From contig NZ_BMYK01000009.1 in NCBI RefSeq assembly GCF_014652235.1, forward strand, positions 62,001-126,000: a stretch of DNA of 64,000 nucleotides, read 5' to 3'. Source of the DNA: Pseudorhodoferax aquiterrae. Lineage in GTDB: Bacteria > Pseudomonadota > Gammaproteobacteria > Burkholderiales > Burkholderiaceae_C. Positions 45,199 to 54,351 of the stretch are shown here, in pieces. The notes under the pieces were generated by a model, which was not told the DNA's origin, made no database searches, and saw only the letters and a program-made list of their open reading frames with translations. The number at the start of each line of letters is the position of its first letter. The stretch's first letter is position 1. Both the position numbers and the translations under genes were made by a program.

Positions 45199-46158
45199 TC
45201 AGGCGAGCAGGCGGCGGCGCGCCTCGTCGTACTCGCGGCGCAGCTGCGCGATGAACTCGGCCGCCGGGCGCACCTTGTCGATCACGCCGATGCCCTGGCC
45301 GCTGCCCCAGATCTCCTTCCAGGCCTTGGGCTTGCTGCTGCCGCTGGAGAAGTTCATGGCGCTGGGATCGCTGACGGGCAGGTTCTCCGGGTCGAGCCCG
45401 GCCGCGCGGATGCTGGCCGCCAGGTAGTTGCCGTGCACGCCCGTGAACAGGTTGCTGTAGACGATGTCGTCGGAGCTGCCGGCCACGATGGCATGCTTGT
45501 AGCCCTCGGCCGCGCGCGCCTCTTCGGTGGCGATGAAGGCCGAGCCGATGTAGGCGAAGTCGGCCCCCATGGCCTGCGCTGCCAGCACGGCGCCGCCCGT
45601 GGCGATGCTGCCCGACAGCGCGACGGGGCCGTCGAACCACTGGCGGATCTCCTGCACGAGCGCGAACGGGCTCTTGATGCCGGCATGGCCGCCGGCGCCG
45701 GCCGCCACCGCGATCAGGCCGTCGGCGCCCTTCTCGATCGCCTTGCGCGCGAACTTGTTGTTGATGATGTCGTGCAGCACCACGCCGCCGTAGCTGTGGG
45801 CCGCCGCGTTGATGTCCTCGCGCGCGCCCAGCGAGGTGATGATGATGGGCACCTTGTACTTCACGCACAGCGCCATGTCGTGCTCGAGCCGCTCGTTGGA
45901 CTTGTGCACGATCTGGTTGATCGCGTACGGGGCGGCCGGCTGGTCCGGATGGTCGCGGTTCCAGGCCGCCAGCCCCTCGGTGATCTCGATCAGCCACTCT
46001 TCCAGCTGCTCGGCCGGGCGCGCGTTGAGCGCCGGCATGGAGCCGACCACACCGGACGTGCACTGGGCGATGACGAGCTTGGGGTTGCTGATGATGAACA
46101 GCGGCGAGCCGATGATGGGCAGCGGCAGGTGCGCCAGGGCGCCGGGCAGTCTGGACAT
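45199..46158 (-). CDS. Nitronate monooxygenase-family flavoprotein
   Basis: A 319-residue FMN TIM-barrel protein. The opening PLPIIGSPLFIISNPKLVIA, the glycine-rich GADGLIAVAAGAGGHAG phosphate-binding segment, and GAVLAAQAMGADFAYIGSAF are typical of NMO/2-nitropropane dioxygenase-like oxidoreductases. It could detoxify nitronates or act as an enoyl reductase-like enzyme. It follows the acyl-CoA dehydrogenase gene by 27 bases. Confidence 0.87.
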   Translation of the reverse strand: MSRLPGALAHLPLPIIGSPLFIISNPKLVIAQCTSGVVGSMPALNARPAEQLEEWLIEITEGLAAWNRDHPDQPAAPYAINQIVHKSNERLEHDMALCVKYKVPIIITSLGAREDINAAAHSYGGVVLHDIINNKFARKAIEKGADGLIAVAAGAGGHAGIKSPFALVQEIRQWFDGPVALSGSIATGGAVLAAQAMGADFAYIGSAFIATEEARAAEGYKHAIVAGSSDDIVYSNLFTGVHGNYLAASIRAAGLDPENLPVSDPSAMNFSSGSSKPKAWKEIWGSGQGIGVIDKVRPAAEFIAQLRREYDEARRRLLA

Positions 46159-46185
46159 AAGTCTCCTCGTTGGTTCGGTCTGTTT

Positions 46186-47973
46186 TTAGAAGGCTTCCAG
46201 CGGCAGCGCTGTCACGCTGGCGGCACCGTCGACGATGGCGTCGCGCTGGCCCGGCGCGCGCGTCAGGATGTGCTCGGCATAAAAGCGCGCCGTGGCGATC
46301 TTGGCCTGCATGAAGGCCGGGTCCTCGGCGCGGTGCTGCTCGGCGGCCAGCAGGCTGCGCGCGAGCTGCCAGCCTGCCACCAGGTTGCCGGCCAGCAGCA
46401 GGTAGGGCACGGAGCCGGCGTAGACGGCGTTCGGGTCGCTGCGGCTGGCCCCGGCGATGAAGTCCACCACCTCGACGAAGGCCTGGCGCGCTGCCGTCAG
46501 GCGGCGCCCCACGGCCTGCGCGTCGGCGCTGCCGCTCTTCGCCAGCTCGGCTTCGGTGGCCTCGACCTGGGCGGCGATGGCCCGGGCGCCCTTGCCGCCG
46601 TCGCGCGCGGTCTTGCGGCCCACCAGGTCGTTGGCCTGGATCGCGGTCGTGCCCTCGTAGATCGGCAGGATGCGCGCGTCGCGGTAGAACTGCGCCGCGC
46701 CGGTCTCCTCGATGAAGCCCATGCCGCCGTGCACCTGCACGCCCAGCGAGGTCACCTCCAGGCTCATCTCGGTGCTGTAGCCCTTCACGAGCGGCACCAT
46801 GAATTCGTAGAAGGCCTGGTTGTCCTTGCGGACCTGGGCCTCGGGATGGTGGTGGGCGGCGTCGTAGGCGGCCGCGGCCACGCTGGCCATGGCGCGGCAG
46901 CCCTCGGTCAGCGCGCGCATGGTCATGAGCATGCGGCGCACGTCGGGGTGGTGCACGATGGGCGCGCTGGCGGCCACGCTGCCGTCCACGGGGCGGCTCT
47001 GCACGCGCTCCTTGGCGAAGGCGGCGGCCTTCTGGTAGGCCGTCTCGGCCACGGCGATGCCTTGCACGCCGACCGCGTAGCGCGCCGCGTTCATCATGAT
47101 GAACATGTATTCCAGGCCGCGGTTCTCCTCGCCCACGAGTTCGCCGATGGCGCCCTCGCCCGCGTCGCCGAACTGCAGCACCGCCGTGGGGCTGGCCTTG
47201 ATGCCCAGCTTGTGCTCGATGCTCACGCAGCGCACGTCGTTGCGTTGGCCGAGCGACCCATCGGCGTTGACGAGGAACTTGGGCGCCACGAACAGGCTGA
47301 TGCCCTTGACGCCTTCGGGCGCGCCCTGCACGCGGGCCAGCACCAGGTGGACGATGTTGTCCGCCATGTCGTGTTCACCGTAGGTGATGAAGATCTTGGT
47401 GCCGAACAGCTTGTAGCGCCCGTCCGGCAAGGGTTCTGCGCGCGTGCGCACCAGGGCCAGGTCGCTGCCGGCCTGGGGCTCGGTCAGGTTCATGGTGCCG
47501 GTCCACTCGCCGCTGACGAGTTTTTCCAGGTAGGTGGCCTTGAGCGCGTCGCTGCCGGCCGTCAGCAGCGCCTCGATGGCGCCGTCGGTGAGCAAGGGGC
47601 ACAGCGCGAACGAGAGGTTGGCCGAGTTCAGCATCTCGCCACAGGCCGCGCCGATGGTCTTGGGCAGGCCCTGGCCGCCGAAATCGGCCGGGTGCTGCAG
47701 CCCCTGCCAGCCGCCCGCGGCGAACTGCTGGAACGCCTGCTTGAAGCCCGGCGTGGTCGTGACCACGCCATCCTTCCAGGACGAGGGGTTGCGGTCGCCG
47801 GCCTCGTTGAGCGGCGCCACCACGTCCTGGTTGAAGCGGGCGGATTCCTCCAGCACGGCCTGCGCGGTCTCCAGCCCCGCATCCTCGAAGCCCGGCATCT
47901 GCGCGATCTGCTCGATGCGCGCCAGATGGCGGATGTTGAACAGCATGTCCTTGAGCGGTGCGGTGTAGGCCAT
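46186..47973 (-). CDS. Acyl-CoA dehydrogenase (C-terminal-extended type)
   Basis: A 595-residue flavoenzyme of the long C-terminal-extension type of acyl-CoA dehydrogenase. FAD-binding and substrate motifs are seen: TMNLTEPQAGSDLALVRTRA, KIFITYGEHDMADNIVHL and the region RILPIYEGTTAIQANDLVGR. It oxidises acyl-CoA to enoyl-CoA and hands electrons to EtfAB, whose genes are just upstream but terminate separately (terminator at 48006-48031). Confidence 0.93.
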   Translation of the reverse strand: MAYTAPLKDMLFNIRHLARIEQIAQMPGFEDAGLETAQAVLEESARFNQDVVAPLNEAGDRNPSSWKDGVVTTTPGFKQAFQQFAAGGWQGLQHPADFGGQGLPKTIGAACGEMLNSANLSFALCPLLTDGAIEALLTAGSDALKATYLEKLVSGEWTGTMNLTEPQAGSDLALVRTRAEPLPDGRYKLFGTKIFITYGEHDMADNIVHLVLARVQGAPEGVKGISLFVAPKFLVNADGSLGQRNDVRCVSIEHKLGIKASPTAVLQFGDAGEGAIGELVGEENRGLEYMFIMMNAARYAVGVQGIAVAETAYQKAAAFAKERVQSRPVDGSVAASAPIVHHPDVRRMLMTMRALTEGCRAMASVAAAAYDAAHHHPEAQVRKDNQAFYEFMVPLVKGYSTEMSLEVTSLGVQVHGGMGFIEETGAAQFYRDARILPIYEGTTAIQANDLVGRKTARDGGKGARAIAAQVEATEAELAKSGSADAQAVGRRLTAARQAFVEVVDFIAGASRSDPNAVYAGSVPYLLLAGNLVAGWQLARSLLAAEQHRAEDPAFMQAKIATARFYAEHILTRAPGQRDAIVDGAASVTALPLEAF

Positions 47974-48005
47974 CGCAATCTCCTCGTCGTCTCTCTTCTG
48001 TAACG

Positions 48006-48031
48006 AAAAAGGGCATCGCGCCGCGATGCCC
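48006..48031 (-). terminator. Intrinsic terminator after etfA
   Basis: On the minus strand GGGCATCGC-GGC-GCGATGCCC, a nine-base-pair perfect stem, followed by five T. It lies between etfA and the acyl-CoA dehydrogenase gene, so the two are separate transcripts despite the close order. A run of nine G (48047-48055) separates it from the etfA stop. Confidence 0.9.
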
Positions 48032-48063
48032 TTGTGGCTGAACCGTGGGGGGGGGTCAGGTCC

Positions 48064-48996
48064 TCACAGTGCCTTGACCAGTTCCGGCACGGCCGTGAAC
48101 AGGTCGGCCTCCAGGCCGTAGTCGGCCACCGAGAAGATCGGCGCCTCGGGGTCCTTGTTGATCGCCACGATCACCTTGCTGTCCTTCATGCCGGCCAGGT
48201 GCTGGATCGCGCCCGAGATGCCGGCGGCGATGTACAGCTGCGGCGCCACGATCTTGCCGGTCTGGCCGACCTGCAGGTCGTTGGGCGCGTAGCCTGCGTC
48301 GACTGCGGCGCGGCTCGCGCCGATGGCCGCGCCCAGCTTGTCGGCCAGCGGCGTCATGACTTCGGTGAACTTCTCGGCGCTTCCGAGGGCACGGCCACCG
48401 GAGACGATGATCTTGGCGGCGGTCAGTTCCGGGCGCTCGCTCTTGGCCAGCTCGGCACCGACGAAGCTGCTCTTGCCGCTGTCGGCCACGGCCGACAGGC
48501 TCTCGACGGCGGCCGAGCCACCCGTGGCAGCGGCAGCGTCGAAGCCGGTGCCGCGCACGGTGATGACCTTCACGCTGTCTGCGCTCTGCACGGTGGCGAT
48601 CGCGTTGCCGGCGTAGATCGGGCGTTCGAAGGTGTCGGGGCTGTCGACCTTGGTGATGTCGCTGATCTGGCTCACGTCCAGCTTGGCGGCCACGCGCGGC
48701 GCGACGTTCTTGCCGCTGGCCGTGGCCGGGAACAGGATGTGGCTGTAGTTCGATGCAATGGCCAGCACCTGGGCGGCGACGTTCTCGGCCAGGCCGTGGC
48801 CCAGGCCGGCGCCGTCGGCGTGCAGCACCTTGGCCACGCCGGCCACCTGGGCGGCGGCCTTGGCAGCCTCGGCGGCGTTCTCGCCGGCGACCAGCACGTG
48901 GACCTCACCACCGCAGGCCAGGGCCGCGGTGACGGTGTTCAGGGTCGCGCTCTTGAGCGAGGCGTTGTCGTGTTCTGCGATGACGAGTGCGGTCAT
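48064..48996 (-). CDS. etfA: Electron transfer flavoprotein subunit alpha
   Basis: A 310-residue FAD protein that, with EtfB, carries electrons from acyl-CoA dehydrogenases to ETF:quinone oxidoreductase. The C-terminal FAD domain motifs [34 protein letters not shown] and [17 protein letters not shown] are clear. It follows etfB by 20 bases. Confidence 0.97.
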   Translation of the reverse strand: MTALVIAEHDNASLKSATLNTVTAALACGGEVHVLVAGENAAEAAKAAAQVAGVAKVLHADGAGLGHGLAENVAAQVLAIASNYSHILFPATASGKNVAPRVAAKLDVSQISDITKVDSPDTFERPIYAGNAIATVQSADSVKVITVRGTGFDAAAATGGSAAVESLSAVADSGKSSFVGAELAKSERPELTAAKIIVSGGRALGSAEKFTEVMTPLADKLGAAIGASRAAVDAGYAPNDLQVGQTGKIVAPQLYIAAGISGAIQHLAGMKDSKVIVAINKDPEAPIFSVADYGLEADLFTAVPELVKAL

Positions 48997-49016
48997 GTTC
49001 GTAGTTCCTCCCTGAA

Positions 49017-49766
49017 TCAGATGACCTTGGCTTCGGTCTTGAGCTTGGCGACCAGCGTGGCCACGTCGGGCACCTTGATGCCGGCGCTGCGCTTGGGCGG
49101 CTCGCTGACCTTCAGCGTCTTGAGCTTGCTGGCCACGTCCACGCCCAGATCGGCCGGGGTCACGGTGTCCAGCTGCTTCTTCTTGGCCTTCATGATGTTG
49201 GGCAGCGTCACGTAGCGCGGCTCGTTCAGGCGCAGGTCGGTGGTCACGACCGCGGGCGTGGACAGCTCCAGCGTCTCCAGGCCGCCGTCGACCTCGCGCG
49301 TGACCTTGACCTTGTCACCAGCGACTTCGACCTTGCTCGCGAAGGTGGCCTGCGGCAGGTCGGCCAGGGCCGCCAGCATCTGGCCGGTCTGGTTGGCGTC
49401 GTCGTCGATGGCCTGTTTGCCGAGGATGATGAGGCCGGGTTGTTCCTTGTCGACCAGCGCCTTCAGAAGCTTGGCCACGGCCAGCGGCTGCAGCTCGGCA
49501 TCGGTCTGCACGAGGATGGCGCGGTCGGCGCCAATCGCCATGGCCGTGCGCAAGGTTTCCTGGCATTGCTGCACACCGCAGGAGACGGCGATCACCTCGG
49601 TCACGGCACCCTTTTCCTTCAGGCGCACGGCTTCTTCGACGGCGATTTCGTCAAACGGGTTCATGCTCATCTTGACGTTGGCGATGTCAACGCCGCTGCC
49701 GTCGGACTTCACGCGGACCTTCACGTTGTAGTCGACCACGCGCTTGACGGGAACCAGGACCTTCAT
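49017..49766 (-). CDS. etfB: Electron transfer flavoprotein subunit beta
   Basis: A 249-residue partner of EtfA. The start at 49766 gives the family N-terminus [19 protein letters not shown]; longer upstream frames add unlike sequence. [26 protein letters not shown] is the ETF-beta signature near residues 120-145. A Shine-Dalgarno GAGGAG (around 49775) lies upstream. First gene of etfBA. Confidence 0.97.
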   Translation of the reverse strand: MKVLVPVKRVVDYNVKVRVKSDGSGVDIANVKMSMNPFDEIAVEEAVRLKEKGAVTEVIAVSCGVQQCQETLRTAMAIGADRAILVQTDAELQPLAVAKLLKALVDKEQPGLIILGKQAIDDDANQTGQMLAALADLPQATFASKVEVAGDKVKVTREVDGGLETLELSTPAVVTTDLRLNEPRYVTLPNIMKAKKKQLDTVTPADLGVDVASKLKTLKVSEPPKRSAGIKVPDVATLVAKLKTEAKVI

Positions 49767-50071
49767 TGATGCGACTCCTCTTTCATGTGCTGCTTGCGCA
49801 GGCTGCCGGAACAAAACTGCCGGATTCTAGTGCGCCGCCCTGCCCGCCCCGCCGCCGCAAAGACACCGGGGGGACAGTGGGCACATGGGCCGATCTGCCA
49901 GCGCAGCCCGCAGGCACGCAGCAGCCATGCCGCGTCCTGTAGGGCGCCGCGCCGGACGCGTGTCGGCCCGATGCCGAAGATGCGCTTGGTCACAGCGTGT
50001 TCACCGCGCAGCGACGCTATTGCAACTATGCTGTGCGCTCCGTCATTCCGAGCACCCAGCACCGAACAAGA
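49767..50071. other. 305-base intergenic region between etfB and the SDR gene
   Basis: The region holds the divergent control sequences for etfB and the short-chain dehydrogenase. It contains the etfB Shine-Dalgarno, a paired TGTAGG-N17-TGTCGG motif (49939-49967) that resembles, in swapped order, the shared element at 6146 and 17935, and a TATGCT hexamer near 50028 that might be the SDR -10. I see no ORF, RNA gene or strong terminator. Confidence 0.6.
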
Positions 50072-51061
50072 ATGCGCTCTTCCCTGCCCCCGTCCCCCGT
50101 CATCGTCATCACGGGTGCCTCCAGCGGCATCGGCCGCGCCACGGCGCTGGCCTTCGCACAGCAGCGCGCGCGCCTGGTGCTGGCCGCGCGCGGCGCCGAA
50201 ACGCTGGAACGCGTGGCCGCGCAGTGCGCCCGCCTGGGCGCCCAGGCCATCGCCGTGTCCACCGATGTCACCGACGCCAAGGCCGTGCGGGCCCTGGCCG
50301 GTGCCGCGCTGCGGCGCTTCGGCGGCATCGATGTCTGGATCAACAACGTGGGCGTGGGGGCCGTGGGCCGCTTCGAGGCCACGCCCATGGAGGCGCACCG
50401 CCGCGTGGTGGAGTCCAATTTGCTGGGCCACATGCATGGCGCCCATGCCGTGCTGCCGCACTTCCGCGCGCAGCGCAGCGGCGTGCTCGTGAACATGATC
50501 TCGCTGGGCGGCTGGGTCGCCACGCCCTACGCGGGCGCCTACACGGCCAGCAAGTTCGGCCTGCGCGGCTGGTCGGCCGCGCTGCGCGCCGAGCTGTCCG
50601 ACCTGCCGGACGTGCATGTCTGCGACGTCTGCCCGACCTTCGTCGACACGCCGGGCCTGCGCCATGGTGCCAACTTCACGGGCCGCAAGCTCGCGCCGCC
50701 GCCGCCGCTGGTCGACCCCGACACCGTGGCCGCCGCCATCGTTCGCCTGGTGCGCCGCCCCCGGCCAACGCTGTGGCTGGGATCGGCCGCGCTGCCGGGC
50801 CGGCTGGCCCAGGCCGCCGCGCCACAAACCACCGGCCGCATCGGCAAGTGGGTGGCCGACCGCGCGCTGGCGCGCGCCGAACGCACGCCCATCTCCCAGG
50901 GCAATCTGTTCCATGCCTCGCGCCATCCGGCTGTGCACGGCGGCTTTCGGCCCGAGCCCAAGCCCAAAGGCAAGCTCGCGCTCGGCCTGGGCCTGGCGCT
51001 GGTCGGCGCCGTGGCGCTGGGCGTGCTGCTGGCCACCCAGGGGCGGGGCGAGCGCAGCTGA
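50072..51061 (+). CDS. Short-chain dehydrogenase/reductase with C-terminal membrane anchor
   Basis: A 329-residue SDR. The NAD(P) motif GASSGIGRATA is near residue 14, NNVGVG is the NAG-like motif, and the active-site YTASKF follows a Ser about 13 residues earlier (NMISLGG). The C-terminus KLALGLGLALVGAVALGVLLA is a hydrophobic membrane anchor, unusual for the core family but common in this subgroup. The substrate is unknown. The start at 50072 (MRSSLPP) is preferred; an in-frame ATG at 49997 would add 25 residues with no function. Confidence 0.88.
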   Translation: MRSSLPPSPVIVITGASSGIGRATALAFAQQRARLVLAARGAETLERVAAQCARLGAQAIAVSTDVTDAKAVRALAGAALRRFGGIDVWINNVGVGAVGRFEATPMEAHRRVVESNLLGHMHGAHAVLPHFRAQRSGVLVNMISLGGWVATPYAGAYTASKFGLRGWSAALRAELSDLPDVHVCDVCPTFVDTPGLRHGANFTGRKLAPPPPLVDPDTVAAAIVRLVRRPRPTLWLGSAALPGRLAQAAAPQTTGRIGKWVADRALARAERTPISQGNLFHASRHPAVHGGFRPEPKPKGKLALGLGLALVGAVALGVLLATQGRGERS

Positions 51062-51062
51062 A

Positions 51063-51674
51063 TCAGTTCAGCGGAAGGTCGATGCGCGCGGCCAGCGGCA
51101 GCGTGTTGACGGCCTCGCTGCTCGCCAGCAGCACGGTGCGCTGGCGCGCGGTGCCGATCACGGTCAGCGCTTCCCACAGGCAGCGCACCGACCCCTGGTC
51201 CAGCGCGGCCGTGGGCTCGTCCAGCAGCACCACGGGCCGGCGACCGGCCAGCGCGGCCGTCAGCCAGACCTTGCGTTTGGAGCCCGTCGAAAGCATGTAG
51301 AGCGACTTGTCCAGGTGCGGCGCCAGCCCGAAACCCTCGACCAGCGCATCGCGCACCCCCATGTCGGCATCGGCACCGGCCAGCTGCGCCAGGCAGTTCC
51401 GTGCCGTCATCTGGTCGAAATCCTGCGTGCCCGGGTCGACGAAGAACAGCTGCGCCTGGTAGCGCGCTGGCGATCCGGCCAGCACCGCATCGCCGATCTG
51501 CAGACGGCCGGCGTCGGCCGCCTGCACCCCAGCCAGCAGGCGCAGCAGCACGCTCTTGCCGGCCCCGGTGTCGCCGTACAGCAGCGTGATGCCCGGGTCG
51601 ATGCGGGCCGACCAGTCGGCGATCAGCGGCGCCTCTCCCGCGAAGGCGAAGCGCAGGCCCTGGATGTCGATCAC
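51063..51674 (-). CDS. Degenerate ABC-type ATPase without a permease
   Basis: A 203-residue ABC ATPase domain: Walker A GDTGAGKS (34-41), signature LSTGS (128-132) in place of LSGGQ, Walker B VVLLDE (148-153) and D-loop AALD. The switch His is replaced (LASSEA), and a normal Q-loop is not clear. No permease or binding protein gene is near. It starts with GTG and overlaps the upstream ParA-like gene by four bases, so the pair is translated together. It may act as a regulatory ATPase rather than a transporter. Confidence 0.8.
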   Translation of the reverse strand: MIDIQGLRFAFAGEAPLIADWSARIDPGITLLYGDTGAGKSVLLRLLAGVQAADAGRLQIGDAVLAGSPARYQAQLFFVDPGTQDFDQMTARNCLAQLAGADADMGVRDALVEGFGLAPHLDKSLYMLSTGSKRKVWLTAALAGRRPVVLLDEPTAALDQGSVRCLWEALTVIGTARQRTVLLASSEAVNTLPLAARIDLPLN

Positions 51675-52354
51675 ACACCGACCGCGTCGAATGCGCGGTA
51701 GCTGTCCGCCAGCCAGGTCTTCACGCGCTGGCGGTCCAAGAGGCCCAGGCCGCCGCCCGGTGTCGCGGCCTTCCAGAAGCTGCTGCTGGCGGCGTCGATC
51801 TTGAGCAGCGCGCCCTCGCTGAGCTTCTTGAGCTGCACCACCTTGGCGCCCAGCGCCTCGGCACGCTGCTGCTGGCCCGATTGCTCGAGCGCCGAAAAGT
51901 CGCCGCCGCGCACCTCGTTGCGCACCAGCACGTAGCGCAGCCCCTCTGCGAAGCGGTCCAGCAGCTTGCCGAGCAGGTCGGCCGAGTCCTTGCCGGCGTC
52001 CATCACATGCCAGTAGGTCAGCGTGATGCCTTCGTCGGCGGCCAGGGCCAGCAGGCTGGCCTCTTCCATCCACTGGGCGAGCGTCTCGTGCGTCTGCGCG
52101 GCCAGGTCCACGAGCACGCGGCGCTCGGGCTGTTCCACCGCGGCCTCGACGATGGCGTCCAGCGCCTCGGTGCGGTCCATGGCCACGGGCGCAGCGTAGT
52201 CGGCGTAAAAGCGCAGCAGCGCGCCGTGCGAGCGGTCGGTGTCGAAAGCGGTGAACGGCAGCTGCCGGTCGATGCAGTACTGCGCGAGCAGGCGCGCGGT
52301 CAGCGACTTGCCGACGCCGCCCTTCTCGCCGCCGATGAAATGGATGTTGGCCAT
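51671..52354 (-). CDS. ParA/TraL-like P-loop ATPase
   Basis: A 227-residue deviant-Walker ATPase: GGEKGGVGKS (8-17) with the extra Lys of ParA/MinD/Soj proteins, FDTD (37-40) and a Walker B-like VLVDLAAQ near residue 80. The length and layout resemble TraL and StbB of conjugative plasmids rather than chromosomal ParA, which has a ParB partner. No parB, relaxase or transfer gene is near. The start at 52354 gives MANIHFIGGEKGG; upstream in-frame sequence is unlike the family. Confidence 0.78.
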   Translation of the reverse strand: MANIHFIGGEKGGVGKSLTARLLAQYCIDRQLPFTAFDTDRSHGALLRFYADYAAPVAMDRTEALDAIVEAAVEQPERRVLVDLAAQTHETLAQWMEEASLLALAADEGITLTYWHVMDAGKDSADLLGKLLDRFAEGLRYVLVRNEVRGGDFSALEQSGQQQRAEALGAKVVQLKKLSEGALLKIDAASSSFWKAATPGGGLGLLDRQRVKTWLADSYRAFDAVGV

Positions 52355-52433
52355 GCGTGCACTCCCTGGGGTGTTGTGTTGTCGTGCACCCGCGGCGGGG
52401 TGCACCAGCCCATGGTAGCCGCAGCGGACCGCG

Positions 52434-53387
52434 TCAGAGGTCGGCCAGCACGCGGATGTGCGCCTCCACGCTGCGCGCCAGTGCGCCCAGGTGGTAGCCG
52501 CCTTCCAGGCAGCTCACGATGCGGCCCTGGGCATGGCGCCGCGCGACCTCCTTGATGCAGGAGGTGATCCAGACGTAGTCCTGTTCGACCAGGCCCAGCT
52601 GGCCCATGTCGTCCTCGCGGTGCGCATCGAAACCGGCGCTGATGAAGATCATCTCGGGCTTGTGCGCTTCCAGCCGCGGGAGCCAGAGCATGTCGATCAT
52701 CTCGCGCACGTCCATGCCGCGCGTGTAGGCCGGCACGGGCAGGTTCACGAGGTTGTCGGCCTGGCGGTGCGGCCAGTCCATCGGGTAGAACGGGTGCTGG
52801 TAGAAGCTGGCCATCAGGATGCGCGGGTCGCCGGCCACGATGTCCTCGGTGCCGTTGCCGTGGTGCACGTCGAAATCGACGATGGCCACGCGCGACAGGC
52901 CGTGGCGCTCCAGCGCATAGCGCGCCGCCAGCGCCACGTTGTTGAAGAAGCAAAAGCCCATGGCCTGGTCGCGGCAGGCGTGGTGGCCCGGCGGGCGCAC
53001 CGCGCAGAACGCGTTCTCCAGTTCGCCGCGGATCACGGCGTCGGTGGCCGCGAGCGCCGCGCCGGCGGCGCGCAGGGCGGCGTTCCAGGTGTGCACGTTC
53101 AGGCTGGTGTCGGGATCGATCTGCGCGTGCGTGGGGCCGCCCGCGATGATCTGCTCCTGCAGGTTGTCGGTCATGCCGCGGATGGACGCCACGTGCATGC
53201 GGCCGTGCGCGAGTTCCAGGTCGGAGACCGTGGCCAGCGGCGCCTCGCGCCGCTCGAGCGCATCGCCCACGCCGGACACCAGCAGCCGGTCCTCGATGGC
53301 GTCCAGCCGCTCCGGGCATTCCGGATGGCCCGGGCCCATCTCGTGCTTCCAACAATCGCGGTGGCTGAAGTATCCCGTCTGGTTCAC
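52434..53387 (-). CDS. Class II-like histone deacetylase/acetylpolyamine amidohydrolase family
   Basis: A 317-residue zinc hydrolase. The zinc and charge-relay residues are visible: HH135-136, D173 and H175 in DFDVHHGNGT, and D254 in SAGFDAH. RPPGHHACRDQAMGFCFFNN is the family loop. Bacterial members remove acetyl groups from polyamines or small substrates. GTG at 53387 is chosen since it gives the family start NQTGYFSH. It is divergent from moxR with 43 bases between. Confidence 0.9.
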   Translation of the reverse strand: MNQTGYFSHRDCWKHEMGPGHPECPERLDAIEDRLLVSGVGDALERREAPLATVSDLELAHGRMHVASIRGMTDNLQEQIIAGGPTHAQIDPDTSLNVHTWNAALRAAGAALAATDAVIRGELENAFCAVRPPGHHACRDQAMGFCFFNNVALAARYALERHGLSRVAIVDFDVHHGNGTEDIVAGDPRILMASFYQHPFYPMDWPHRQADNLVNLPVPAYTRGMDVREMIDMLWLPRLEAHKPEMIFISAGFDAHREDDMGQLGLVEQDYVWITSCIKEVARRHAQGRIVSCLEGGYHLGALARSVEAHIRVLADL

Positions 53388-53430
53388 GGCTGTCGTCTCG
53401 CTTGCTATCGTTTTCGGGTAATGTCTCGCG

Positions 53431-54351
53431 ATGATCGTACAAGAGAAAGTCAAGGACCTTTTGCGCCAGCTCAACGGCGTCATCGTGGGCAAGGAAGCCC
53501 AGGTCCAGGACTGCGTGGCCTGCCTGCTGGCCGGTGGCCATCTGCTCATCGAGGACGTGCCCGGCGTGGGCAAGACCACGCTGGCCCATGCGCTGGCCCG
53601 CACCTTCGGCCTGCAGTTCTCGCGCGTGCAGTTCACCTCCGACCTGATGCCCTCGGACCTCTCGGGCGTCTCGGTCTACGAACGCGGCAAGGAGGCCTTC
53701 GTCTTCCACCCCGGCCCGCTGTTCGCGCAGATCCTGCTGGCCGACGAGATCAACCGCGCCAGCCCCAAGACGCAGAGCGCGCTGCTCGAGGCCATGGAGG
53801 AAAAGCAGGTCACGGTCGAGGGCGCCACGCGGGCGCTGCCGCGCCCCTTCTTCGTGATCGCCACGCAGAACCCGCAGGACCAGCTCGGCACCTTCGCGCT
53901 GCCCGAATCGCAGCTGGACCGCTTCCTCATGCGCATCTCCATCGGCTACCCCGACCGCGCGGCCGAGCGCCTGCTGCTGGCCGGCGAGGACCGGCGCGAG
54001 CTCGTCGACGCGCTTCCTGCGCTGCTGACGGCCGAACAGCTGCAGCAGTTGCAGCAGCAGGTGCTGCAGGTGCACGCGGCACCGCCGCTGATCGAGTACG
54101 TGCAGGACCTGATCGCCGCGACGCGCTCGGGCCGCTGGTTCCTGCAGGGCCTGTCGCCGCGTGCGGGCATCGCCGTGGTGCGCGCGGCCAAGGCCCAGGC
54201 CCTGCTCGCCGGGCGCGACTACGTGGCGCCCGACGACGTGCAGGCCATCCTGCCGCAGACCGTGGCGCACCGGCTGGTGCCCGCGGGCGACGCGGGCCGC
54301 GGCGCCGTGGAACAGGTGCGCGCCATGCTCGAGGCCGTGCCCTTGCCGTGA
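53431..54351 (+). CDS. MoxR-family AAA+ ATPase
   Basis: A 306-residue AAA+ ATPase. Walker A is GVGKTT (45-50) in EDVPGVGKTTLAHAL, Walker B is LLADEIN near residue 106, and sensor motifs are VIATQNPQDQLGTF and ESQLDRFLMR. MoxR proteins work with DUF58 and transglutaminase or von Willebrand-type partners to mature large complexes. It is first in a MoxR-DUF58-transglutaminase set. Its TGA overlaps the next GTG. Confidence 0.93.
   Translation: MIVQEKVKDLLRQLNGVIVGKEAQVQDCVACLLAGGHLLIEDVPGVGKTTLAHALARTFGLQFSRVQFTSDLMPSDLSGVSVYERGKEAFVFHPGPLFAQILLADEINRASPKTQSALLEAMEEKQVTVEGATRALPRPFFVIATQNPQDQLGTFALPESQLDRFLMRISIGYPDRAAERLLLAGEDRRELVDALPALLTAEQLQQLQQQVLQVHAAPPLIEYVQDLIAATRSGRWFLQGLSPRAGIAVVRAAKAQALLAGRDYVAPDDVQAILPQTVAHRLVPAGDAGRGAVEQVRAMLEAVPLP

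Noticed and set aside
48047-48055. Run of nine G as a phase-variation tract
   Set aside because: It is outside any coding region, between the etfA stop and the terminator, so slippage would not switch a gene.
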